A stretch of DNA of 17,727 nt, taken from assembly GCA_045577415.1 (NCBI GenBank), contig JAZNII010000017.1, forward strand, positions 1 to 17,727, read 5' to 3'. Both the position numbers and the translations under genes were made by a program. This stretch comes from SVTX01 sp045577415 (GTDB taxonomy: Bacteria > Bacillota > Clostridia > Oscillospirales > CAG-272). This document shows, piece by piece, positions 1 through 6,245 of the stretch. Below the pieces are notes generated by a model. The model was not told the DNA's origin. It worked only from the letters and a program-made list of their open reading frames with translations, and did no database searches. How positions within the stretch are numbered: the stretch's first letter is position 1; every line of letters starts with the position of its first letter.

Positions 1-930
1 CTAAAACATCTCCCTGTATCGTATGAGATTGAAAAGCTCCTCACTCCCCTTTACGCCTACAAAGCCCTCGTCCTGATAAAGAGGTATAAAGCAAATTCCC
101 ATTCTGTCATTTTCGTTTACCGTTTCGAATATGATATCGTGATCGTGCGCGACAGCCTTTAAACGCTCAAACGCCTCCTGCTTACCCACGCGACTTTTGC
201 GGAAGAAAAGCATTATCCCGACCCCTCCCCGTCCTCGCACGACCGTCAGTTTGAATGAGCGATCCGTCGAATATTTTGCGGCGATCATAGCGAAAACGAA
301 TAGCGTCGCCGCGCAAAATCTTCCGTCAAACACCTCGTCGGTTGCTACGAGAGAGTGGTCGTCCACCGCTAAATAGGTATCAAAATCCAAGGATACCCCC
401 ACAAGAAGGGCGACTCCCTCCGCCGCCAATCGAATATCCTCGGCAGACTGAGCCGTATACTGAAGCTTCAGCTCCGACGCTCTCATTATTTGCCCAAGCG
501 CAAGGGATAAATGCAACCGCGCCTCACTATTCTCCAAGGACAGAGGATTTTTATCCTTGTCTGCAAGACGCATTAACGCAGGCGACGTCTGAAAGCCCTC
601 AAAAAACCCTGTATCCATGGCGCACGCAACCTCGGAAGCCGAAAGGCTCGGAACCAGCGCGAGGCACAGCGAGGAACCCGAGGCAAAGTATTGAAAGAAA
701 AATACCGCCCGAAGCCCCTCTTTTCCGCAAACGGTGACATAGTTGTCCTTGCCGTAATCGTTAAGCACACTTTTGAATTTCTCCGACTCATCGTGGGAGA
801 TATCCAAATATTCGAAAATATCCTTTCCCACCGCACGTCTCCTGCCGCCTTCGACACAAGCCACGATCTTGTAGGAATCTACAGGTGCCGTGGAAAAGAT
901 ATATACCTTATTCGGGAGTCGGGACAACAC
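1..930 (-). CDS. Uncharacterised 309-residue protein, possible degenerate histidine-kinase-like fold
   Basis: I do not recognise this protein as a named family. It has no signal peptide or membrane segment, so it is probably cytoplasmic. It starts at GTG (928-930), five bases after a perfect AAGGAGG (936-942); the TTG at the next codon is an equally possible start. The stop codon is the first three bases of the window, so the gene is complete. Residues 145-165 look helical. Residues 201-221, with AAKYS near the end, resemble the N-box helix of GHKL/HATPase_c domains, where NAIKYS-type motifs are usual, but the metal-binding Asn and the glycine-rich DxGxG box are missing. If the resemblance is real, it would be a non-catalytic kinase-like sensor or scaffold. 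It has its own consensus promoter, so it can be expressed separately from the upstream lipase-like gene. The gene is certain; the fold is a weak inference. Confidence 0.85.
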   Translation of the reverse strand: MLSRLPNKVYIFSTAPVDSYKIVACVEGGRRRAVGKDIFEYLDISHDESEKFKSVLNDYGKDNYVTVCGKEGLRAVFFFQYFASGSSLCLALVPSLSASEVACAMDTGFFEGFQTSPALMRLADKDKNPLSLENSEARLHLSLALGQIMRASELKLQYTAQSAEDIRLAAEGVALLVGVSLDFDTYLAVDDHSLVATDEVFDGRFCAATLFVFAMIAAKYSTDRSFKLTVVRGRGGVGIMLFFRKSRVGKQEAFERLKAVAHDHDIIFETVNENDRMGICFIPLYQDEGFVGVKGSEELFNLIRYREMF

Positions 931-968
931 AATATCCTCCTTGAGGGTCTAAAGTTCATACTTATATT

Positions 969-997
969 ATTATAGTTGATTTTTCACCTTTTGTCAA
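969..997 (-). promoter_or_regulatory. Consensus sigma-A promoter of the 309-residue gene
   Basis: On the minus strand TTGACA (992-997) is followed by a 17-base spacer and TATAAT (969-974), an exact match to the vegetative consensus at optimal spacing. Transcription should start near 962, leaving a leader of about 30 bases that carries the AAGGAGG site. The promoter lies in the 99-base gap between the lipase-like gene and the 309-residue gene. Confidence 0.85.
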
Positions 998-1029
998 GTG
1001 ATTTGACCCCTCTTTAGAGCCTTTTGACC

Positions 1030-1665
1030 CTATTTAACGCTATTTTGGGCGTTTTCAAGCTCCAAAATATAGTTTTCTGCCCTGTGGGCATCAATGCCGC
1101 TGTACTTTTCGGAGGCTCCGATCTCTATTACGTTGCCTACGTGCCTATACCCCAGCGCGCGCGGCGGAAGATGGGTCACTATGTCTCCAATATTGCGTAT
1201 CATATAAAAGCTTCTCCATCTCTCCCCCTCTCCTTTTACCGTCCCCCACACCACACGGGGACATCCGAATCCAAATCCGAGACAATTATCTCTTATATCC
1301 GTCCGAGCGCCGTATATGTATTCGTGACAAAGCAGAGTAAGCGCCGCTCCGTGACTGTACCCGACCGACACGATCTTCCTGACCGTCGGATTGAGGATCA
1401 GCGGCTCAATATAGGGCAGAACGCTCTCAAATACCCTCAAAAATCCCTCATGGCAGAACCACTCGTCAAAAGCTCTCCCGCGCGAGACCGCGTGATAGGA
1501 TAGATTGTTCATCCAATCCTCACCGCCGTTGCTCTTTTCAAAAAACAGATAAAGCAGCTCTCCGTCTCTCACGTAAGCAAAGCTCCCTCCGTTTTCTACG
1601 TCACTGTAATCCGCTTCAAGACAGGATATAAAAAGCTGTTTTAAGTATTCAAAATTCGGTGTCAT
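1030..1665 (-). CDS. Class-3 lipase-like alpha/beta hydrolase, cytoplasmic
   Basis: This 211-residue protein fits the lipase class 3 (fungal lipase-like) alpha/beta hydrolase family, which hydrolyses ester bonds in acylglycerols and related lipids. The nucleophile elbow GYSHG sits at residues 102-106 with the serine at 104. The following FGCPRVV stretch (133-139) is typical of the family. The acidic residue is probably Asp161 in GDIVTHLPP, and His194, in an HxxxNY context, is the likely catalytic histidine. There is no signal peptide, so it should act inside the cell or on the inner membrane face. At about 210 residues it is close to a bare catalytic core. It starts at ATG 1663-1665 behind an AGGAG site. 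It is divergent from the pilus operon, and no strong promoter is evident for it. The real substrate cannot be read from the sequence. Confidence 0.82.
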   Translation of the reverse strand: MTPNFEYLKQLFISCLEADYSDVENGGSFAYVRDGELLYLFFEKSNGGEDWMNNLSYHAVSRGRAFDEWFCHEGFLRVFESVLPYIEPLILNPTVRKIVSVGYSHGAALTLLCHEYIYGARTDIRDNCLGFGFGCPRVVWGTVKGEGERWRSFYMIRNIGDIVTHLPPRALGYRHVGNVIEIGASEKYSGIDAHRAENYILELENAQNSVK

Positions 1666-1925
1666 AACGTCTCCTATAAATAATATATCCGCAAGCTATG
1701 CCGCGCCTTATACAGTATATGCGATCGATGAAGAAAAATAGCATCGAGTGAATAAGCAGAAAAGGATCTGAAACTCTGCAATTTGTTGTTTTGAAAAGAG
1801 AAAAAAGTCTTGCACAACAATCTCTCTTTTTGAATACTGTGGAAAGTGCAAGAAAAAAAAAAAAATACATTTATCTGCATTTTTCACGAAATGCCTATAA
1901 TTTAAGTAAAAGTTAATCAAATGTA

Positions 1926-1954
1926 TTGACAATTCTCGCCTTGTGTGGTATAAT
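1926..1954 (+). promoter_or_regulatory. Extended -10 sigma-A promoter of the type IV pilus operon
   Basis: TTGACA (1926-1931), a 17-base spacer and TATAAT (1949-1954) match the sigma-A consensus exactly. The -10 box is also preceded by TGG (1946-1948), giving an extended -10 element. Transcription should start near 1961, leaving a leader of about 107 bases before the first start codon at 2068. Such a promoter predicts strong vegetative transcription of the pilins. Confidence 0.88.
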
Positions 1955-1966
1955 TACTTAAATCCA

Positions 1967-2000
1967 GCGATAGGCAAATCAACAAGCAATGCCTACACGC
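1967..2000 (+). promoter_or_regulatory. 5'-leader hairpin of the pilus transcript
   Basis: taggca (1971-1976) pairs with tgccta (1990-1995) across a 13-base loop, and gcg (1967-1969) pairs with cgc (1998-2000) beyond a small asymmetric bulge. The hairpin would form within about 6 bases of the predicted transcript start. A structure at the very 5' end commonly slows RNA decay. It lies too far from the ribosome binding site (about 2051-2059) to block it directly. Confidence 0.5.
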
Positions 2001-2067
2001 TTGAATACATCATTTTTATCTTATCCGACACAATGCCGGAAAAAATCTTTAAGGGAGGATATCTATT

Positions 2068-2205
2068 ATGGAAGAAAAGAAGACCAATAGTACAATCAAG
2101 GAAACACTGTTCAAAAAAATTCCTACTTTGTATGCTTGGCTGATCGTCGGCGGTGCATCAGCAGCTGTACTGATCCTTCAGCTCATTTTGATCTCCAACA
2201 CTTAA
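2068..2205 (+). CDS. 45-residue single-pass membrane microprotein, first gene of the pilus operon
   Basis: A small complete frame starts at ATG 2068, eight to nine bases after a strong AAGGGAGG site, and ends with TAA at 2203-2205. The protein begins MEEKKTNSTIKET, a polar, lysine-rich segment, and continues into a hydrophobic helix at about residues 21-43 ending LILISNT. This predicts one membrane helix with the charged N-terminus in the cytoplasm. It lacks a prepilin G|FTLVE cleavage motif, so it is not a pilin. It is the first gene downstream of the consensus promoter and lies 29 bases before the main pilin. I do not recognise the family. Plausible roles are a pilin chaperone or a small partner of the assembly platform, but this is inference from position only. 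Confidence 0.72.
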   Translation: MEEKKTNSTIKETLFKKIPTLYAWLIVGGASAAVLILQLILISNT

Positions 2206-2234
2206 AAAAACCAACCAAGAAAGGAAAAACACCT

Positions 2235-3545
2235 ATGAAAAACATGAAGAAAAAGGGCTTTACTCTTGTAGAGCTCCTCGTAGTAATTGCAATCATTGCA
2301 ATTCTCGCGGTTGTATCCGTTGTCGGATATACTGTATTTATTGACAGAGCTAACATGTCCGCTGACCAGCAGGCTGTTACTCAGATGAACACTATGCTCG
2401 AAGCTCTTGACGTAAACGACGAGCCCGAGGATATTGTTGCTCTTTGGGCATACTTGAACGAGACCGGTCTGACCGCAGAGGATTACAAGCCTCTTAGCAA
2501 GGATCACATTTTCGTTTGGGACAAGGAACTGAACAGAATTCTCCTCGTTAAGGACAACAAGGTCGTATATCCCGAGGATTACGCTGAAACCGCTAACTCT
2601 AACAATTGGTTCAACCTCAAGGCTGATGAACTCAAATTGGAAGCAGCACCCACAATAGATGCAGACGGCGCTGTTACAGTTGACAGCCCCTCCGACCTCA
2701 TCACTAGCTTCAAGAACGCAAGCGCAATCAAAAACATGAACCTTGGCGGCAACGTGAATATGATGGGTGCTTCCACATTCATTCCTAAGCTTGTTAAGAA
2801 TGATGAGATCACCATCAACGGTAACGATGCAACCATCTCCAACCTCGTTTCCACCCAGTATGCAACCGTTGGTTCCGCTACCGACAAGAAGGTTGACGCA
2901 CAGAACCAGAAGTATGCTTCGGGCTTTGTTGGTCACGTACAGTCCGGTGCTACCGTCACCATCAAGGACGTTACATTTGACGGTTTGACCATCGGTGACT
3001 ACGAGACCGGTTCCGCAGGTATTGTTGCCGGTACCGTTCAGGGCACTCTCGTTCTTGAAAACGTTACAATCAAAAACTGCACCGTATACGGTCAGAACAA
3101 GGTTGGTATCATCGCAGGTCAGGTTTCCGGCAATGCAGTAATCATTATGAAGAACGTTAAGATCGAAAACTGCACTGTTAAGTCCTCTGAAGGCGAGGCT
3201 GGTAAGATCTTCGGTGCTATTTTCGATACAGCAACAGTTGAAATGGATGCAAACTGCTCCGTAACCAACACCACTGTATCTATCGATGCATACGGTTCTC
3301 ATAAGATCGTTACTATCAACGGCGTTAAGTACGTTACCAAGGCTAACGGCGACGGAACCGTTGACACCAAGGAGCTCGCCGACGGCAAGACCTATACTCG
3401 TGTTTGCCAGTGTTCTACCGAGGATACCTTGGCATGGGTATACACTACAGCTGAAGCCGCTTTGGACGACACCTATTGCGGACGCGGTGTTGAAGAATTG
3501 ACTACCATTGATGCTATCAATGCTGTACACCAGAGCAACGACTAA
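2235..3545 (+). CDS. Type IV prepilin with beta-solenoid-like C-terminal body (probable major pilin)
   Basis: The protein has 436 residues from ATG 2235, preceded by an AAAGGA site. Longer readings would overlap the microprotein gene and put the prepilin leader internally. It begins MKNMKKKG|FTLVELLVV: an eight-residue basic leader, cleavage after Gly8, Phe+1 and Glu+5 (Glu13), then the hydrophobic N-terminal helix (about 9-31). Residues 40-150 form a pilin-like region. From about 165 to 350 comes a series of strand-turn repeats of roughly 33 residues, with lines such as IKDVTFDGLTIG, LENVTIKNCTV and MKNVKIENCTV followed by G-rich AGIVAG/VGIIAG/GKIFGA segments. This is typical of right-handed parallel beta-helices. 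The C-terminal 45 residues contain three of the protein's six cysteines (391, 393, 415). It is far larger than the usual 150-200-residue pilin, so the solenoid probably projects from the fibre as an adhesive or protective module. Confidence 0.88.
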   Translation: MKNMKKKGFTLVELLVVIAIIAILAVVSVVGYTVFIDRANMSADQQAVTQMNTMLEALDVNDEPEDIVALWAYLNETGLTAEDYKPLSKDHIFVWDKELNRILLVKDNKVVYPEDYAETANSNNWFNLKADELKLEAAPTIDADGAVTVDSPSDLITSFKNASAIKNMNLGGNVNMMGASTFIPKLVKNDEITINGNDATISNLVSTQYATVGSATDKKVDAQNQKYASGFVGHVQSGATVTIKDVTFDGLTIGDYETGSAGIVAGTVQGTLVLENVTIKNCTVYGQNKVGIIAGQVSGNAVIIMKNVKIENCTVKSSEGEAGKIFGAIFDTATVEMDANCSVTNTTVSIDAYGSHKIVTINGVKYVTKANGDGTVDTKELADGKTYTRVCQCSTEDTLAWVYTTAEAALDDTYCGRGVEELTTIDAINAVHQSND

Positions 3546-3571
3546 CAAATCTACTAACAAGGGAAAAATAT

Positions 3572-4087
3572 ATGAAAAACATGAAGAAAAAGGGTTTTAC
3601 TCTTGTTGAATTGCTTGTAGTTATCGCGATTATCGCAATTCTCGCTACCGTATCCGTTGTTGGATACACTGCTTTCCTTAACAAAGCGAATGAGTCTAAT
3701 GCATTGACCGAAGCTGCTCAGGTTGAAGAGGCAATCAAAGCAAACCTGATGGCAGGCGAAGATTACGTTATCGGAACCGTACAGTCTGCTGATGCAGTAG
3801 CAGTTGATGTTACCAAGACCACCTACTTTGTAGATGCTGATGATAATAAGGTTTATACCAGCGTAATCACCTGCACCGCAGTTGATAATGCAGAAACCGC
3901 CGATGTCAACGAGGAGGCTTGGAGCGCTGCTGTTGTATCCGAGAACGAGTACACCGGCGACCTTACCGCTGCTTTTGATGCAAATCCTGATTTCGAGGCA
4001 CTCAAGGGAACATTTGAAGCCAAGGCAAACGGTGTGATCGTTTACACCTACGAAGAAGGCGCAACCGCTACTATCGAGCTCAACTAA
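3572..4087 (+). CDS. Type IV prepilin, small (171 residues)
   Basis: It begins MKNMKKKG|FTLVELLVV and matches the preceding pilin almost residue for residue over the first 35 positions (leader, cleavage site, Glu+5, membrane helix). After that the two proteins are unrelated at a glance. Mature length is about 163 residues, usual for a major pilin. The body is acidic, rich in Ala, Val, Thr and Asp/Glu, and has one cysteine (in ITCTAV). It starts at ATG 3572 behind an AAGGGA site, 26 bases after the larger pilin gene. The matching N-terminal segments differ at many third codon positions, so the similarity reflects selection for packing into the same fibre rather than a very recent copy. A hairpin follows this gene, which would favour pilin expression over the downstream machinery. 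Confidence 0.9.
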   Translation: MKNMKKKGFTLVELLVVIAIIAILATVSVVGYTAFLNKANESNALTEAAQVEEAIKANLMAGEDYVIGTVQSADAVAVDVTKTTYFVDADDNKVYTSVITCTAVDNAETADVNEEAWSAAVVSENEYTGDLTAAFDANPDFEALKGTFEAKANGVIVYTYEEGATATIELN

Positions 4088-4106
4088 TTATAATTTAATC
4101 AACATA

Positions 4107-4122
4107 AAGATGGAAACATCTT
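4107..4122 (+). other. Small hairpin with GAAA tetraloop after the pilin genes
   Basis: aagatg (4107-4112) and catctt (4117-4122) form a 6-bp stem closed by GAAA (4113-4116), a stable GNRA tetraloop. It lies 19 bases after the second pilin stop codon and before the larger stem-loop. It may protect the 3' end of a shorter pilin-only transcript. Confidence 0.45.
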
Positions 4123-4131
4123 GAACCTAAA

Positions 4132-4163
4132 AGCGAGGAGATGACAGCCGTCATTTCCTCGCT
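4132..4163 (+). terminator. Stem-loop, probable partial terminator inside the pilus operon
   Basis: agcgaggagatgac (4132-4145) pairs with gtcatttcctcgct (4150-4163) over 14 base pairs, one of them G-U, with a 4-base agcc loop. The following bases (ctcttggttt) are only moderately T-rich, so it is likely a leaky terminator or RNA-processing and stability element. It splits the pilins from the assembly genes. The next gene starts 50 bases later with no clear promoter of its own, so read-through is expected. Confidence 0.7.
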
Positions 4164-4213
4164 CTTGGTTTATATCACTATTACAAAAAATTCCAAGCAA
4201 AGGAGGGGTAAGT

Positions 4214-4603
4214 GTGAACCGAACGAATAAGAAAAAAGACGGCTTTACGTTAGTGGAGCTGCTTGTTGCCATGCTTTGCGGCACGCTTGCTATTACTATG
4301 GTGGTCGGCACTACCCTCTTTATCACCTATTCGACAAACGAGCTTATTGAGGCAGGCTCGGAAAGCTATCACGTAAAAAGTATTAAGGATTATATCCTAT
4401 CTCAAAATCACAAAAGCAACCCCCAATCCGAATACGTCGTAAACGACGAAGAAAACACTCTTTCCCACAATGACACAGTCATTTCAAGGGAAACCCAAAT
4501 TTTGAAGATCGAGTTCTCGGACGACGAGAATTTTATATATTGCAATTTAGTTTTTCAGGATGAATCCTACCGCTTCGTGGCGGGAACTAAGAAAGGTGGA
4601 TGA
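4214..4603 (+). CDS. Minor pilin / pseudopilin, PilW/GspJ-like
   Basis: This 129-residue protein starts at GTG 4214, five bases after AGGAGGGG. The N-terminus reads MNRTNKKKDG|FTLVELLVAM, a type III prepilin signal with cleavage after Gly10 and Glu+5 at residue 15, followed by one hydrophobic helix (about 11-40). The globular part is short and contains ILKIEFSDDENFIYCNLVF near the end, a strand pattern seen in PilW/GspJ-type minor pilins. It overlaps the next gene by four bases (ATGA), implying translational coupling. Minor pilins of this class usually help prime fibre assembly at the tip. Pilin-family membership is firm; the PilW/GspJ label is tentative. Confidence 0.85.
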   Translation: MNRTNKKKDGFTLVELLVAMLCGTLAITMVVGTTLFITYSTNELIEAGSESYHVKSIKDYILSQNHKSNPQSEYVVNDEENTLSHNDTVISRETQILKIEFSDDENFIYCNLVFQDESYRFVAGTKKGG

Positions 4604-5817
4604 ACATGGCTCAAAATACTTGCACGATAGAATACTGCAACTTCCGCTCGGGATACATCAAGCTCTGTATCCCCGCCGATAACAGATCCACCGCCACCAC
4701 TCTGATGATAGAGCTTGACGACTATATTATGGAGGACGGCGTTCCCAAAAATCTTGAAGCGCTCGCAGATCGCATTAAATACGAGGTGGGAGACAAAAAG
4801 ATCCCCCCTATCACGCTGCTTCTGCGCTGTGAGGAGACCTATAAGAGCATCTCCACCCTTCCCCCTATGGGATCTCTTAAAGCCAACGCACTGTTTGCCA
4901 AGGAGCAGAAGGCGGCGCGAGTCAACCCCAACTACGTAATTGCTACAAACTTTTTTCATCATACTCTGGGCTACATATATAACATCTATTTTATGCCCAA
5001 GCGCGTTATTGATGCTTTCAAGAAGCTCGCAAAGCTGCTTAACACAAAAATAAAGGTTGCCGAACCCTTTGGATTCCATTACAATCAGTCAATTAACGGC
5101 AACGGCACTTATGCCAATTTTTACATTTGTAAAAGGGTCTGCACTCTCACTCTCGTTGCCAACAAGACTCTCGTCAGCGCTTACGACTTTGCATTTGAAA
5201 ACGAGCGTGATATTATCAGCCAATTTCTCTTGGTGATCTCCAAGCACGAATTTGAATTAGCACACAAGAAGATACAGCAAGTTTGCGTCGAGTCCGACGA
5301 GGAGATCAACATTGATCTCGGCATTATGGAAACCGAAAAAAAGCCTGCGGTGACGGAGGGAGCGGCTGCGGAAAAGGTAGATAAGAAGGTCCAAAAGAAA
5401 GAGGACGACGAGCTTGAAGTAGAGTACGACGAGATCATGGGGTCAACCTTCTCCGAGCGTCATTCCGCATCGCCCGACACACTTAAAGTCAGATATACAA
5501 AGCTTGCCGAAAAGCTGCTATCCTATGACGGAATGCGCTGTCAGATCACAGATCAGGCGGCGGTCTTCCATATTGACAAGACGGTTTACGCGCGGCTTGA
5601 CATTAAGGGTTCTCGTGTATGTCTCTATCTCGCGGTCGACGCAAAGCAATATCAAAACACCCGTTATGAGTGTGCGCTCAGTAAGCGCAAGGGCTTTGAG
5701 GCTACGCCCTGTCTCTACCGTATCTCCACAAAATTCCGTCAGGAGGGTGCTTACGTTCTGATCGATTCCCTTTCTCAGCAATACGGTCTTGTTCCCAAGG
5801 CACTCCCCAAGCAGTGA
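4600..5817 (+). CDS. PilM-like pilus assembly protein fused to an uncharacterised C-terminal module
   Basis: This 405-residue protein has no membrane helix. Residues 7-240 follow the layout of PilM, the cytoplasmic actin-like protein of the T4P alignment complex: a first strand pair, a segment ending STLPPM (86-90), an MPKRVIDAFKKLAKLLNTKI stretch (132-151) and TLTLVANKTLV (182-192), a degenerate form of the phosphate-binding strands. The canonical nucleotide-binding motifs are not evident. A charged linker (about 245-275) leads to a second domain (about 295-398) with YTKLAEKLLSYDGMRC, ARLDIKGSRVCLYLAVD and a TPCLYRI motif. From memory this resembles a module of about 100 residues that recurs in large uncharacterised proteins of gut Clostridia. 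The gene overlaps both neighbours (ATGA at 4600, GTGA at 5814). Assignment as the PilM counterpart rests on position and layout. Confidence 0.6.
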   Translation: MNMAQNTCTIEYCNFRSGYIKLCIPADNRSTATTLMIELDDYIMEDGVPKNLEALADRIKYEVGDKKIPPITLLLRCEETYKSISTLPPMGSLKANALFAKEQKAARVNPNYVIATNFFHHTLGYIYNIYFMPKRVIDAFKKLAKLLNTKIKVAEPFGFHYNQSINGNGTYANFYICKRVCTLTLVANKTLVSAYDFAFENERDIISQFLLVISKHEFELAHKKIQQVCVESDEEINIDLGIMETEKKPAVTEGAAAEKVDKKVQKKEDDELEVEYDEIMGSTFSERHSASPDTLKVRYTKLAEKLLSYDGMRCQITDQAAVFHIDKTVYARLDIKGSRVCLYLAVDAKQYQNTRYECALSKRKGFEATPCLYRISTKFRQEGAYVLIDSLSQQYGLVPKALPKQ

Positions 5818-5828
5818 GGATTCTCGCT

Positions 5829-6245
5829 ATGAAAAAGAAAAAAGGAACTACTCTTGTGGAGGTCTTGGTTTCCATCGCCGTGTTTTCTATCATCTCGGTG
5901 GCGATGTTTTCCTCGCTCCTCGTTATGCGGAAGACCTCCGCGCGTCAGGAGGAATACCTTCGCTTTGAAATGATCTGCTCAGACATCGCTTTTTACGGTG
6001 ACGTGCATAAAAAGAATTGGGACAAGGAGTATTTCTCCCTGCCCTCCTCTCAAAACGAGGGGCAGATCTATTACGGTTACGACTTCGCTCCGTCCGAAAC
6101 CGACAAGATCTATTGCCTATCCTATTCATATCTTGACACCAACGGCGATGGATACGAGGAGCTTATCGTCAGCATTCATCACGTGGAAAGCGGACGGGTT
6201 ATTATTGAAGATCTGAATTACGGAGGAGGAAGATATGTCGAATAA
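5829..6245 (+). CDS. Minor pilin / pseudopilin, PilV/GspI-like
   Basis: The prepilin signal KKKKG|TTLVEVLVSIAVF begins at ATG 5829, with a TGAGGA site eight bases upstream. The GTG at 5814 is in frame but would only lengthen the leader by five residues. From ATG 5829 the protein has 138 residues, with cleavage after Gly6 and Glu+5 at residue 11. Thr at +1 and the VEVLVSIAVF sequence are typical of the PilV/GspI group of minor pilins. A hydrophobic helix (about 7-33) is followed by a small domain with a DTNGDGYEE stretch (about 106-114) that could bind calcium. It overlaps the next gene by 11 bases. The likely role is in the fibre-initiating tip complex. Confidence 0.82.
   Translation: MKKKKGTTLVEVLVSIAVFSIISVAMFSSLLVMRKTSARQEEYLRFEMICSDIAFYGDVHKKNWDKEYFSLPSSQNEGQIYYGYDFAPSETDKIYCLSYSYLDTNGDGYEELIVSIHHVESGRVIIEDLNYGGGRYVE

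Larger units (their letters stand above)
1666..2067. other. AT-rich divergent intergenic region with the pilus promoter
   Basis: This 402-base gap separates the lipase-like gene (minus) from the pilus operon (plus). It holds an inverted repeat tcttgcac/gtgcaaga (1808-1815, 1846-1853), a run of 13 A (1853-1865), a short palindrome gcattt-ttcacg-aaatgc (1877-1894), the pilus promoter (1926-1954) and a leader hairpin (1967-2000). Several short minus-strand reading frames cross it, but they are AT-rich, lack ribosome binding sites and look spurious. I found no convincing lipase promoter. Confidence 0.7.

Noticed and set aside
1649..1932. Short Phe-rich minus-strand frames upstream of the lipase-like gene
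   Set aside because: They arise from the poly-A/T-rich intergenic DNA, overlap each other in several frames and have no convincing start signals.
1961..2067. c-di-GMP riboswitch in the pilus leader
   Set aside because: Clostridial pilin operons can carry one and GGCAAA appears at 1973-1978, but the second conserved segment (GACGCAAAGC-type) and the paired architecture are absent from this short leader.
2136..2234. In-frame upstream extension of the large pilin by 33 codons
   Set aside because: It would overlap the microprotein gene in another frame and put the eight-residue prepilin leader inside the protein. ATG 2235 has a suitable ribosome binding site and an exact counterpart in the second pilin.
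2202..3560. A 452-codon open frame on the minus strand opposite the large pilin gene
   Set aside because: It mirrors the pilin gene in extent, lacks a ribosome binding site and has a low-complexity Val/Asn/Cys-rich composition. The plus-strand frame has a clear prepilin signal. The codon bias of the pilin gene explains the lack of stops.
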